This document shows positions 1 to 8,700 of a DNA stretch of 64,000 nucleotides, piece by piece. Both the position numbers and the translations under genes were made by a program. The DNA lies in contig NZ_LMQL01000012.1 of the NCBI RefSeq assembly GCF_001424545.1, positions 525,403-589,402 of the forward strand. The letters are read 5' to 3'. The notes below the pieces were generated by a model, which saw nothing but the letters and a program-made list of their open reading frames with translations, was not told the origin of the DNA and searched no databases. Source of the stretch: Ramlibacter sp. Leaf400 (GTDB lineage Bacteria > Pseudomonadota > Gammaproteobacteria > Burkholderiales > Burkholderiaceae_C). How positions within the stretch are numbered: position 1 is the first letter of the stretch; each line of letters starts with the position of its first letter.

Positions 1-478
1 CTCCGGCGGCGGCTTCGCGCTGGCGCTGGCCTCGGACATCCGGCTGCTCACGCCCGACGCCCGCATGAACGCCGCCTTCATCCGCCTCGGCCTGAGCGGC
101 TGCGACGTGGGCGTCAGCTACTTCCTGCCGCGCCTGGCGGGCGCCTCGGTCGCCTCCGAGTTCCTGCTGACCGGCCGCTTCATGGACGCGCAACGGGCGC
201 TGTCGCTGGGCCTGGCCAGCCGGGTGGACGAGCTGCCGGCGCTGGAAGCGGAAGCCGCCGCATTGGCGGCCGACATGATGGCGGCGACGCCGCTGGGCCT
301 GCGCCTGACCAAGGAGGCGCTCGCCTTCGCCATCGACGCGCCTTCGCTGGAGGCCGCCATCGCGATGGAAGACCGCAACCAGGTGCTGTGCACCCAGGGC
401 GAGGATTTCGCCGAGGGCATCGCCGCCTTCCTGGAAAAGCGCGCGCCGCGCTACGGCCGCAAGGGAGAAGCCTCGTGA
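1..478 (+). CDS. Enoyl-CoA hydratase/isomerase family protein, 5' end missing
   Basis: The reading frame is open from base 2, so the N-terminus lies outside the window; 158 codons plus a stop remain. The visible part starts in the oxyanion-hole segment SGGGFALALASDI and runs through the helical C-terminal half of a crotonase-fold protein. By eye, the two acid/base glutamates of classical enoyl-CoA hydratase are absent: Ala replaces the Glu of GGGxEL, and the PEI position reads AFI. Simple hydratase activity is therefore doubtful, and an isomerase or another crotonase reaction on a CoA thioester is as likely. The stop overlaps the GTG start of the next gene in GTGA, which indicates translational coupling within a catabolic operon. 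Family membership is secure; the reaction is not. Confidence 0.85.
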   Translation, partial: SGGGFALALASDIRLLTPDARMNAAFIRLGLSGCDVGVSYFLPRLAGASVASEFLLTGRFMDAQRALSLGLASRVDELPALEAEAAALAADMMAATPLGLRLTKEALAFAIDAPSLEAAIAMEDRNQVLCTQGEDFAEGIAAFLEKRAPRYGRKGEAS

Positions 479-1341
479 CGCTGGACGACCTGCAATACCG
501 CCCCGGCTTGCTCCAGGGCCAGCGCATGCTGGTGACCGGTGGCGGCACCGGCCTGGGCCGCGTGATGTCCGAGGCCTTTCTCGCGCTGGGCGCCGAGGTC
601 TTCATCTGCGGGCGTCGGCTCGAGGTGCTGCAGCAGACCGCGCAGGAACTGCAGTCCGCGCACGGCGGCCGCGTGGTGCCCATCGCCTGCGACATCCGCC
701 AAGCCGAATCGGTGCAGGAGATGGTGGCCAGGATCTGGGCCGACGGCGGCGCGCTGACCGGCCTGGTGAACAACGCCGCGGGCAACTTCATCAGCCGCAC
801 GCAAGACCTGTCGCCGCGCGGCTTCGATGCCATCGCCAACATCGTGTTCCGCGGCTCCTTCCTGGTGACGCTGGAGTGCGGCAAGCGCTGGATCGAGGAG
901 GGCAGGAAGGCCTCCGTGCTGTCCATCCTGGTGAGCTGGATCTGGAACGGCTCACCCTTCGCCGTGCCCTCGGCCATGTCCAAGGCCGGCCTGCATGCCA
1001 TGACGCAGTCGCTGGCGGTGGAGTGGGGGCCGCACGGCATCCGCTGCAACGCCATCGCGCCCGGCCTGTTCCCCACCGAGGGCATGCTCAAGCGCCTGGA
1101 CCCCACCGGCGGCACCTTCGATCCGACGGCGCGCAACCCGATGCGCCGCGCCGGGCGCATGCCGGAGCTGGCCAACCTGGCCGTGTACCTGATGTCGCCC
1201 GGCGCCGAGTACCTCAACGGCCAGACCATCGCCATCGACGGCGGCGAGTACCAGGCCACGGGCTCCAACTTCTCGCACCTGAGTGCCTGGTCGCCGGCCG
1301 ACTGGACGCGCGCGACCGAAGCGATCCGCAAGGGCACATGA
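475..1341 (+). CDS. SDR oxidoreductase resembling 2,4-dienoyl-CoA reductase
   Basis: This is a 288-residue short-chain dehydrogenase. I chose the GTG at 475 because it overlaps the upstream stop and leaves a normal N-terminus before the nucleotide-binding motif VTGGGTGLG. NNAAGNF is the second cofactor motif. The region VPSAMSKAG, then EWGPHGIRCN and KRLDPTGG, follows the pattern of mitochondrial-type 2,4-dienoyl-CoA reductase (DECR), in which the usual YxxxK tyrosine is Ser. The tyrosine DECR1 uses instead, about 15 residues before the lysine, appears to be Trp here. A role in reducing unsaturated acyl-CoA fits the crotonase genes on both sides, but the substrate is inferred. The gene ends in ATGA, overlapping the next start. 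Confidence 0.8.
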   Translation: MTLDDLQYRPGLLQGQRMLVTGGGTGLGRVMSEAFLALGAEVFICGRRLEVLQQTAQELQSAHGGRVVPIACDIRQAESVQEMVARIWADGGALTGLVNNAAGNFISRTQDLSPRGFDAIANIVFRGSFLVTLECGKRWIEEGRKASVLSILVSWIWNGSPFAVPSAMSKAGLHAMTQSLAVEWGPHGIRCNAIAPGLFPTEGMLKRLDPTGGTFDPTARNPMRRAGRMPELANLAVYLMSPGAEYLNGQTIAIDGGEYQATGSNFSHLSAWSPADWTRATEAIRKGT

Positions 1342-2144
1342 GCGCCGAAGCCGCCAGCGATTCCCTGGTCCTCGTCGAGCGCCCGCAGCCCGGCTGCGCC
1401 CTCTTGACGCTGAACCGCCCGCGCGCCAAGAACGCGCTGTCGCTCGCGCTTCGGCGCGAACTGGTGCGCACGTTCGCCGCCCTGCGCAACGATGACCAGC
1501 TGCGCGCCGTGGTGCTCACCGGCGCCGGCGATGCCTTCTGCGCGGGACTGGACCTGAAGGAGCTGGGCAGCAGCGCGGACCCCACCGCCGCGGTCGTGCC
1601 CGGCCCCGAGGACGACCCGGTGCTCGCCGTCACCAGCTTCCCCTGGCCCGTGATCGGCGCCATCAACGGCGTGGCCATCACCGGCGGCTTCGAACTGGCG
1701 CTGGCCTGCGACGTGCTGCTGGCCTCCAGCGACGCGCGCTTCGCCGACACCCACGCACGCGTCGGCGTGCTGCCCGGCTGGGGCCTGTCGCAGAAGCTGC
1801 CGCGCCTGATCGGCCTGTCGCGCGCCAAGGAGCTTTCGCTGAGCGGCAACTTCCTGGACGCGCAGCGCGCCGAGGCCTGGGGCCTGGTGAACCGCGTGCT
1901 GCCGCCGCAGGACCTGCTGCCGCAGGCGCTGCGGCTGGCCGCCGACATGGCGTCGGCGCTGCCCGAGGCGCTGGCCGCCTACAAGCGCCTGATCGACGAC
2001 GGCGCTGCGCTGCCGCTGGCCCAGGCGCTGCAATTGGAAAAACAGCGCTCCGCCGACTGGGCCCGAAGCCTGGCCGCGGGCGCGGTGGAAGAGCGCCGGC
2101 GCGCCGTGGCCGAACGCGGCCGCGCGCAGCAGTCCGGCCTCTGA
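1338..2144 (+). CDS. Enoyl-CoA hydratase/isomerase family protein
   Basis: This 268-residue crotonase-fold protein starts at the ATG overlapping the preceding stop. The CoA-binding and oxyanion-hole segments [11 protein letters not shown] and [15 protein letters not shown] are intact, and the length is normal for the family. The first catalytic glutamate is present in GGFEL. The second position, normally PEI, reads THA, so a His replaces Glu by my alignment. Enoyl-CoA hydratase, isomerase or hydrolase activity are all possible. It is the third gene of a tightly coupled run and is followed after 31 bases by ilvD, which has its own AAGGAGA ribosome-binding site. Confidence 0.85.
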   Translation: MSAEAASDSLVLVERPQPGCALLTLNRPRAKNALSLALRRELVRTFAALRNDDQLRAVVLTGAGDAFCAGLDLKELGSSADPTAAVVPGPEDDPVLAVTSFPWPVIGAINGVAITGGFELALACDVLLASSDARFADTHARVGVLPGWGLSQKLPRLIGLSRAKELSLSGNFLDAQRAEAWGLVNRVLPPQDLLPQALRLAADMASALPEALAAYKRLIDDGAALPLAQALQLEKQRSADWARSLAAGAVEERRRAVAERGRAQQSGL

Positions 2145-2175
2145 ACGACGACACACACATTCAAGGAGACAAGCC

Positions 2176-4020
2176 ATGGCCTACCGTTCCGCCCGAGTCA
2201 CCCAGGGCCGGCAGAACACCCTGGCGCGCATGCTGTGGCGCGCCACCGGCATGACGGACGGCGACTTCAGCAAGCCCATCGTCGCGGTCGCAAATTCGTT
2301 CACCCAGTTCGTGCCGGGCCACGTGCACCTGCGCGACATGGGCAAGCTGGTGGCCGAGGAGATCAGCGCCGCGGGCGGCGTGGCGCGCGAGTTCAACACC
2401 ATCGCGGTGGACGACGGCATCGCCATGGGCCACGACGGCATGCTCTATTCGCTGCCTTCGCGCGACCTGATCGCCGACTCGATCGAGTACATGGTCAACG
2501 CCCACTGCGCCGACGCGCTGGTATGCATCTCCAACTGCGACAAGATCACCCCCGGCATGCTGAACGCCGCGATGCGCCTGAACATCCCGACGGTCTTCGT
2601 CTCCGGCGGCCCGATGGAGTCGGGCAAAGTGGTGCGCCACGACAAGTCGCTCAAGATCGACGGCGTCACCGCGCTGGTCGCCGCAGGCGACTCGCGCGTG
2701 GCCGAGGACGAAGTGATGGAGCTGGAGAAGGCCGCGTGCCCGACCTGCGGCTCCTGCTCGGGCATGTACACGGCCAATTCGATGAACTGCCTGACCGAGG
2801 CGCTGGGCCTGGCGCTGCCGGGCAACGGCACGCTGCTGGCCACCCATGCCGACCGCAGGGAGCTTTTCCTGCGGGCCGGCCGCGTGGTGGTCGACCTGTG
2901 CCGCCGCCACTACCAGGAGGGCGACGCCGGCGCGCTGCCGCGCCGCATCGCCACCCGAGCCGCCTTCGAGAACGCGATGCGGCTGGACGTGGCCATGGGC
3001 GGCTCCACCAACACCGTGCTGCACCTGCTGGCGGCCGCGCACGAGGGCGGCGTCGACTTCACGCTGGAGGACATCGACCGCATCTCGCGCGAGACGCCGC
3101 ACCTGTCCAAGCTGTCGCCTTCGTCGCCGCTGTGGCACGTGGAAGATGTGCACCGCGCCGGCGGCATCATGGGCCTGCTGGGCGAACTGGATCGCCTGGG
3201 TGTGCTGGACACCAGCACACCCAGCGTGCATTCGCCGTCGCTGGCGCAGGCGCTGGAGGAATGGGACATCCGGCGCGACCCGTCGGAGAAGGTGCGCAAG
3301 TACTTCATGGCTGCGCCCGGCGGCGTGCCGACGCAGACGGCCTTCTCGCAATCGGAGCGCTGGCCCAGCCTGGACACCGACCGCATCAAGGGCTGCGTGC
3401 GCGACGGCGCCAATGCCTATTCGCAGGACGGCGGCCTGGCCGTGCTGCGCGGCAACCTGGCGCCGGACGGCTGCGTGGTGAAGACCGCGGGCGTCGACGC
3501 CTCGGTGCTGCGCTTCACCGGCCGCGCGATCGTATTCGAGAGCGAAGGGGAGGCGGCGCTGGGAATCAGCAACGGCAAGGTGCAGCCCGGCCACGTGGTC
3601 GTGATCCGCTACGAAGGCCCCAAGGGCGGCCCTGGCATGCAGGAGATGCTCAAGCCCACCAGCCTGCTGAAGGCGCGCAGCCTGGACACCACCTGCGCCC
3701 TGGTCACCGACGGGCGCTTCTCGGGCGGCAGCTCGGGCCTTTCCATCGGCCATGTCTCGCCGGAAGCGGCGGGCGGCGGCGCCATCGGCCTGGTCCGCGA
3801 CGGTGACGAGATCGCCATCGACATCCCGGCCCGCAGCATCGCTCTGAACGTGCCCGAGGCGGAACTGGCGCAGCGTCGCAGCGACATGGATGCCAAGGGA
3901 AAGGCGGGCTGGAAGCCGGCCGCGCGCCAGCGGCGCGTGTCGTCGGCGCTCAAGGCCTACGCCCTCCTGGTCACGTCCGCCGACAAGGGTGCGGTGCGCG
4001 ACCTCTCGAAACTGGATTGA
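2176..4020 (+). CDS. ilvD: Dihydroxy-acid dehydratase, copy 1
   Basis: This 614-residue protein is nearly collinear with E. coli IlvD (616 residues). IlvD removes water from 2,3-dihydroxy-3-methyl acids to give 2-oxo acids using an Fe-S cluster. Cluster ligands are visible in [11 protein letters not shown] and [10 protein letters not shown]; substrate motifs [10 protein letters not shown] and [11 protein letters not shown] and the C-terminal [19 protein letters not shown] are intact. The early segment [13 protein letters not shown] lacks the extra Cys of the [2Fe-2S] clade, so an oxygen-sensitive [4Fe-4S] enzyme is expected from family knowledge. An AAGGAGA site sits eight bases before the ATG. 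Its neighbours are acyl-CoA enzymes rather than isoleucine/valine synthesis genes, so a catabolic role is likely. A paralogue lies at 14,790-16,679. Confidence 0.93.
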   Translation: MAYRSARVTQGRQNTLARMLWRATGMTDGDFSKPIVAVANSFTQFVPGHVHLRDMGKLVAEEISAAGGVAREFNTIAVDDGIAMGHDGMLYSLPSRDLIADSIEYMVNAHCADALVCISNCDKITPGMLNAAMRLNIPTVFVSGGPMESGKVVRHDKSLKIDGVTALVAAGDSRVAEDEVMELEKAACPTCGSCSGMYTANSMNCLTEALGLALPGNGTLLATHADRRELFLRAGRVVVDLCRRHYQEGDAGALPRRIATRAAFENAMRLDVAMGGSTNTVLHLLAAAHEGGVDFTLEDIDRISRETPHLSKLSPSSPLWHVEDVHRAGGIMGLLGELDRLGVLDTSTPSVHSPSLAQALEEWDIRRDPSEKVRKYFMAAPGGVPTQTAFSQSERWPSLDTDRIKGCVRDGANAYSQDGGLAVLRGNLAPDGCVVKTAGVDASVLRFTGRAIVFESEGEAALGISNGKVQPGHVVVIRYEGPKGGPGMQEMLKPTSLLKARSLDTTCALVTDGRFSGGSSGLSIGHVSPEAAGGGAIGLVRDGDEIAIDIPARSIALNVPEAELAQRRSDMDAKGKAGWKPAARQRRVSSALKAYALLVTSADKGAVRDLSKLD

Positions 4021-4042
4021 TCCGAAAGCAAGGAGACAAGAG

Positions 4043-4834
4043 ATGCAGATCGACCTGAACGGCCGCACGGCCCTCGTCACTGGCGGCAGCAAGGGCCTGG
4101 GCCTGGCCACGGCGATGCGCCTGGCCGGCAGCGGCGCCGCAGTGGCGATCCTCGCCCGCGACGCCAGCGCCCTCGCGGCGGCCAGGGAGCAGATCGTTGC
4201 GCAGGCGCCCAAGAGCCGCGTCTACACGGTGCAGGGCGACGTGACGTCGGCCGAACAGATCCGGGCCGCGCACCGCCACGTGAACGAGGCGCTGGGCCCG
4301 GTGGACATCCTGGTCAACAACGCCGGCCACCATTCCTTCGGCGCCTTCGCGCAGCTCACCGACGAGCAGTGGGAAGCCGACCTGCAGCTCAAGCTGATGG
4401 CTAGCGTGCGCCTCACGCGACTGGTGTGGACCCGGATGGTCGAGCGCCGCTGGGGCCGCGTCATCAACGTGCTGAACACGTTCTCGAAGGCGCCGATCGG
4501 CGGTTCGGCGCCCACGTCGGTGACGCGCGCGGCGCAGCTGGCGCTGACCAAGGTGCTGTCGCACGAGGGCGCGCCGCACAACGTCCTGGTCAACGCGCTG
4601 CTGGTGGGCCAGATCCGCAGCGAGCAGGTGGTGAGCCTGCACAAGGAACTGAAGTCCGAGCTGCCGCTGGAGGATTTCATCCGCAAGGTCGTGCGCGACT
4701 CGCGCGTGCCCATGGACCGCATCGGCGAGCCCGAGGAATTCGCCAACATCGCCTGCTTCCTGGCGTCGGATGCGGCGTCCTACATCACGGGGACCGCGAT
4801 CAACGTGGATGGCGGGATGACGCCGGTGGTCTGA
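4043..4834 (+). CDS. SDR-family protein with a non-canonical active site
   Basis: This 263-residue protein has a normal Rossmann N-terminus (VTGGSKGLG at about residue 12, then NNAGHH) and the typical SDR C-terminus (NVDGG). The catalytic block is unusual. Aligned by eye with FabG, the Ser is Asn (VLNTF), and the YxxxK pair falls in SAPTSVTRAA, with Thr at the Tyr position and Arg at the Lys position. It may still bind NAD(P), but standard hydride chemistry is uncertain; this looks like a distinct SDR subgroup. An AAGGAGA site precedes the ATG, and the gene closes the first operon, 22 bases after ilvD. It faces the antitoxin gene convergently across a 37-base gap. Confidence 0.82.
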   Translation: MQIDLNGRTALVTGGSKGLGLATAMRLAGSGAAVAILARDASALAAAREQIVAQAPKSRVYTVQGDVTSAEQIRAAHRHVNEALGPVDILVNNAGHHSFGAFAQLTDEQWEADLQLKLMASVRLTRLVWTRMVERRWGRVINVLNTFSKAPIGGSAPTSVTRAAQLALTKVLSHEGAPHNVLVNALLVGQIRSEQVVSLHKELKSELPLEDFIRKVVRDSRVPMDRIGEPEEFANIACFLASDAASYITGTAINVDGGMTPVV

Positions 4835-4871
4835 GCGGTTGCCTGCGCTGGGGGCGAGGGGGATCAGGGGA

Positions 4872-5207
4872 TCAGGCGACCAGGATCGCCTCGATCCCCT
4901 TCTTCTCGATGACCTGGATCAGCCTGGCGGCTGCACCCGTCGGGTGCTTGCCGGAGCCGGGGGACTCCCACTTCTGGACGGCGGAGACGCTGACGTTCAG
5001 GAATTCAGCGAAGACGGACTGACTCATCCGGGCCTTCGTGGTCCGGATGTCGGCCACTTTCCGCGGGCTGTACACGGGCGGCGCTTCGCAGAGCGCGCGA
5101 ACCTGCACCATGTCCTCCTGGGACAGCAGGCCATGCCGGCTCAGCTCGGTGGCCGTCTCCAGCATTTCGCCGAGAACACGATCTTTCGCGGGACGTTGGT
5201 TCTTCAT
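4872..5207 (-). CDS. HTH antitoxin of a HigB-like type II toxin-antitoxin pair
   Basis: This 111-residue protein has a C-terminal helix-turn-helix (about residues 58-100). Its core, SQSVFAEFLNVSVSAVQKWE, is typical of XRE-type antitoxins paired with PF06296 toxins; the motif IRTTKARMSQ precedes it. In this family the antitoxin neutralises the toxin and represses the shared promoter. An AGGAG site lies eight bases upstream of the ATG, within the toxin reading frame. The toxin-first gene order matches the HigBA style. The gene is convergent with the SDR at 4,043-4,834. Confidence 0.85.
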   Translation of the reverse strand: MKNQRPAKDRVLGEMLETATELSRHGLLSQEDMVQVRALCEAPPVYSPRKVADIRTTKARMSQSVFAEFLNVSVSAVQKWESPGSGKHPTGAAARLIQVIEKKGIEAILVA

Positions 5208-5583
5208 CGCAGATCTCCTGGATCGTTCCTGCCGCCAGCAACTCCGTCAGCTTCCCGTCGCTCGCCTTCTGCAAACCTTTGGCTATCAACTTCACGGCCT
5301 CGACCTGCTGGTCCGAGAAGTCCGTGCCGGGGTCGCTCTTTTCGCGCCCTGCCAGGAAGAAGACCGCATCCTCATGCTTCCTGGCCAGCAGCGTCCGGGT
5401 GGCCCCGCTCTTGCCCCGACCCTCCGTCGCGATCCGCTTCTTGCAGAGGCCGCCCCCCAGGTCGGCCTCATAGCGGCCGGCGATCACATCCCTGCCCGCT
5501 TCGCACAGCTGTTCGTCGGTGAGCACGCCTTTCGCCCAACGGGAGAAGGTCTTGAGTTTGAAGACTCGCTTGCTCGTGGCCAT
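5005..5583 (-). CDS. RelE/HigB-like toxin (PF06296 type) with an open 3' extension
   Basis: The first 125 or so residues match the RelE-like HigB family: FKLKTFSRWAK at the N-terminus, then YEADLGGGLCKKRIA, RGKSGATRTL and AVFFLAG. Family members are mRNA interferases of about 110-125 residues. Here no stop occurs at the usual place after EICDEE. The frame stays open for 192 residues and overlaps the antitoxin start by 203 bases in another frame. The last 67 residues look like an accidental reading of antitoxin DNA. The ATG at 5,583 lies 11 bases downstream of a palindrome that probably is the operator. Either the protein truly carries a tail or the original stop has been lost. Confidence 0.75.
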   Translation of the reverse strand: MATSKRVFKLKTFSRWAKGVLTDEQLCEAGRDVIAGRYEADLGGGLCKKRIATEGRGKSGATRTLLARKHEDAVFFLAGREKSDPGTDFSDQQVEAVKLIAKGLQKASDGKLTELLAAGTIQEICDEEPTSRERSCSRRNAGDGHRAEPAWPAVPGGHGAGSRALRSAARVQPAESGRHPDHEGPDESVRLR

Positions 5584-5594
5584 AGTGTAGCCGT

Positions 5595-5615
5595 CTATAG
5601 CACGAAGTGCAATAG
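5595..5615 (-). promoter_or_regulatory. Probable operator of the toxin-antitoxin pair
   Basis: This is an inverted repeat with 9-base arms, CTATAGCAC and GTGCAATAG, separated by GAA, with one mismatched pair. On the minus strand it contains the -10-like TATAGA and ends 11 bases before the toxin ATG. Autoregulation by the antitoxin is usual in this family, so binding here is an inference from position. Confidence 0.6.
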
Positions 5616-5729
5616 CGAGCACCAGCTCAGCCGTGTGCGCGCACAGCTTTCCATCCCAAGCAGGGATGGACAACCTACAGAAGCACCACCCGCCGGCCCG
5701 GGCGGGCTGGCGTCGATCTGCAGCGGGCT

Positions 5730-8700
5730 TCAGCCCACTGCCAGCGGCACCCGCAGCCCCAGGTCCGCGGTCTCCCGGTTGATCTCCTTGGCGTAGGCCC
5801 GGGCGTTGCCGACCTTCACGTGCTCGTAGCCGCGGACCATGTCCGGCAGCGCGGCGATGCGCACGGCCTGCTCGTGGCGGCCGCTGGCGAGCGTCTCCAC
5901 GAGGCCCTTCACCACCTGCTCGTAGTGCGCGAGCAGCTCGCGCTCCAGGCGCCGAACCTCGGTGCGGGCGAACACGTCCAGCGCGGTGCCGCGCAGGCCT
6001 TTGGCGGCGCGCAGCACCTTGAGCACCGGCGCGAACCAGGGACCGAACTTCACCTTCTGCTTGAAGCCCAGGCTGCGCAGGAACGTGGGGTGCAGGTGCC
6101 AGGTCACCTTGGGCTGGTCGCCGAAGGTGCGGGCCAGGCGGGCGCGCTCGGCGTCGTCCAGCAGCAGGCGCGCCACCTCGTACTCGTCCTTGTAGGCCAT
6201 CAGCTTGTAGAGGTTCTGCGCGACAGCCAGGGTGAGCGCCACGGGAGAACCGGGCAGCGCGGCTTCGGCGCGGCGCACCGCGGCCACCTGCTGCACGTAG
6301 CGCGCCGCATAGGCTTCGTCCTGGAAGGCGATCAGCTCCGGAACGCGCAGCTCCAGCGCGGCCAGCAGCTCGCCACCGGCGCCGACCGACTCCACCAGCT
6401 TGCGCGCCGCGGGCGACAGCACTTCGGCCGCCACCGGTTTGCGGTTGGCCTGCAGGGCCTCCTCGACCCCGGCCGGGTCGGCCACCAGCAGGCGGCCCCA
6501 GCGGAAAGCCTCGAGGTTCATCTCCACCGCCGTGCCGTTCAGGCGGATCGCGTCCTCGATCGCATCGGCCGGGATGGGCAGCGCCCCGGCCTGGTAGGCG
6601 GCGCCCACCAGCAGCAGGTTGCTGGCCATGTGGTCGCCCATCAGGCGCTCGGCCACGTTCTGCGCGTCCAGGTAGACGTTGTGGTCTTGGCGGGTGACGC
6701 CGTCCAGCGTCTCGCGCAGCTGCTGCGCCGCCGGGTACTGTTTGGCCTTGTTGGCCACCATCTCGCCCGTGGGCACCGCCGTGGTCGACACCACCGCGAT
6801 CGTCCGCTGCTGCGAGGCGACCGCGATGTTGTTCGCGCTCACGGCCACCAGCGGGTCGAACACCAGGTAGAGGTCGGCGCTGCCGGTCCCCACGGTGGGT
6901 GAGCCGCCGCTGTCGTGCGGCATCACCTTCAGGTGCGACACCACCGGGCCGGCCTTCTGGCTGGAGCCGGTGTGGTCGTAGGTCTGCACGTTCATGCCGG
7001 TGCGAAAGGCCGCGGTGCCCAGGATCTGGTTGACCGTCACAACGCCGGTGCCGCCGATGCCGGTGAGGCAGACCGAGAACACGTCCTGCGGCACCAGGAA
7101 CTCGGGCTCCGGCAAGGCCAGGGCGGTCGGCAGCGGCACGCGCTGGCCGGAGCGCAGCTTCTGCTTGAGTGCCGGAGCCTCCACCGTGGCGAAGGACGGG
7201 CAGTCGCCCTGAACGCAGGAGAAGTCCTGGTTGCAGGAGGACTGGTGGATCTGGGTCTTGCGGCCGAAGGGCGTCTGCACCGGCTGAACGCTCAGACAGT
7301 TGGACTTGACGCCGCAGTCGCCGCAGCCCTCGCACACGCGCTCGTTGATGATGGTCGAGCGCGGCTTGTAGTCCATCTTGCCGCGCTTGCGAAGCCGCCG
7401 TTTCTCGGTGGCGCACATCTGCACGTGGATCAGCACGGTCACGCCAGGGATGGCGCCCAGCAGCTTCTCGGCCTCCAGCAGACGCTCGCGCGGCCACACC
7501 TGCGCGCTGCCCACCTTGCGCCCCGGATAGTTCTCGGGCTCGTCGGTGGTGATCAGGATGCGGGCCACGCCTTCGGCCTCCAGCATCTTCACCATGTTCT
7601 CGACGCTCATGCCGCCCAGGATGTCCTGTCCGCCCGTCATGGCGACGGTGGAGTTGTAGAGCAGCTTGTAGGTAATGTTGGTCCTGCTCGCCACGGCGAA
7701 GCGGATCGCCAGGCTGCCCGAATGCGCGAAGGTGCCGTCGCCCAGGTTCTGGAAGAAGTGCGGCGTGTCGGTGAAAGGCGCCAGGCCCACCCACTGCGCG
7801 CCTTCGCCGCCCATCTGCGTGTAGCCCTTGACGACGCCGAAGCCGGCGCCCATCCACAGGTCCATGATGTGGCAGCCGATGCCGGCGCCCACGATGGCGC
7901 CGTCCGGCGCCTTCAGGCTGGTGTTGTGCGGGCAGCCCGAGCAGAAGTAGGGCGTGCGCGCGGTGCCCAGCATGATGGGGGCGCGGCGCGCAGCGGCCGA
8001 AGGGTTCAGCAGCTGCGCGCGCTGCAGTGCCGCGGGCGTCTGCGCGGCGGAACCCAGCCGCTTGAGCAGCGCTCGGGCGATGGTGTCGGCCGATTGTTCG
8101 CCGTGCACCGGCAGCAGCCGGTCGCCGTTCTCGTCGTGCTTGCCGACGATGCGGGGCTGGTCGGGCGTGCCGTACAGGATGTCCTTGAGGAACAGCTCGA
8201 GGAAGGGACGCTTGTCCTCCACCACGAAAAGCTCCTGCATGCCGCGCGCGAACTCGCGAACGATCTCCGGCTCCACCGGGTAGACCAGGCCCATCTTCAA
8301 AAGGCCGATGCCGGCGTCGGCCAGCATCTCGTCGCTGGTGAAGCCCAAGTCGCGCAATGCCTGCCGGACGTCGTAGTAGGTCTTGCCGCTGGTGACGATG
8401 CCGAGGCGCGGTGCGTCGGGCCGGACCACGATGCGGTTGAGGCCGTTGAGGGCCGCGTAGCGGCGGGCGATCTCCAGCTGGCCGTCGGCGATGCGGCGCT
8501 CCGCCTCGATCAGCGGCGGCCCCGCCTCGTTCGGCCGGAAGGTGGGCTGCAGCGGCTTGCCGTCCAGCAGCACCTGCGGGATCACCGGCTTGACGCGCCC
8601 AGGGGCGACCCAGGCCACGCCCGCGCTGTCGGCCACGTCGGTGACGAATTTCAGGCCCACCCACAGGCCGCTGGCGCGCGACAGCGCATAGCCGTGCAGG

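Noticed and set aside
180..2177. Long open frame of 665 codons on the minus strand opposite the first operon
   Set aside because: It is an antisense artefact of high GC with third-position bias. The plus-strand genes carry clear family motifs, while this frame is Arg/Ala/Gly-rich without any domain.
2161..4212. Open frame of 683 codons antisense to ilvD copy 1
   Set aside because: The composition is His/Arg/Gly/Val-rich as expected for a shadow, and the opposite strand encodes an unmistakable IlvD.
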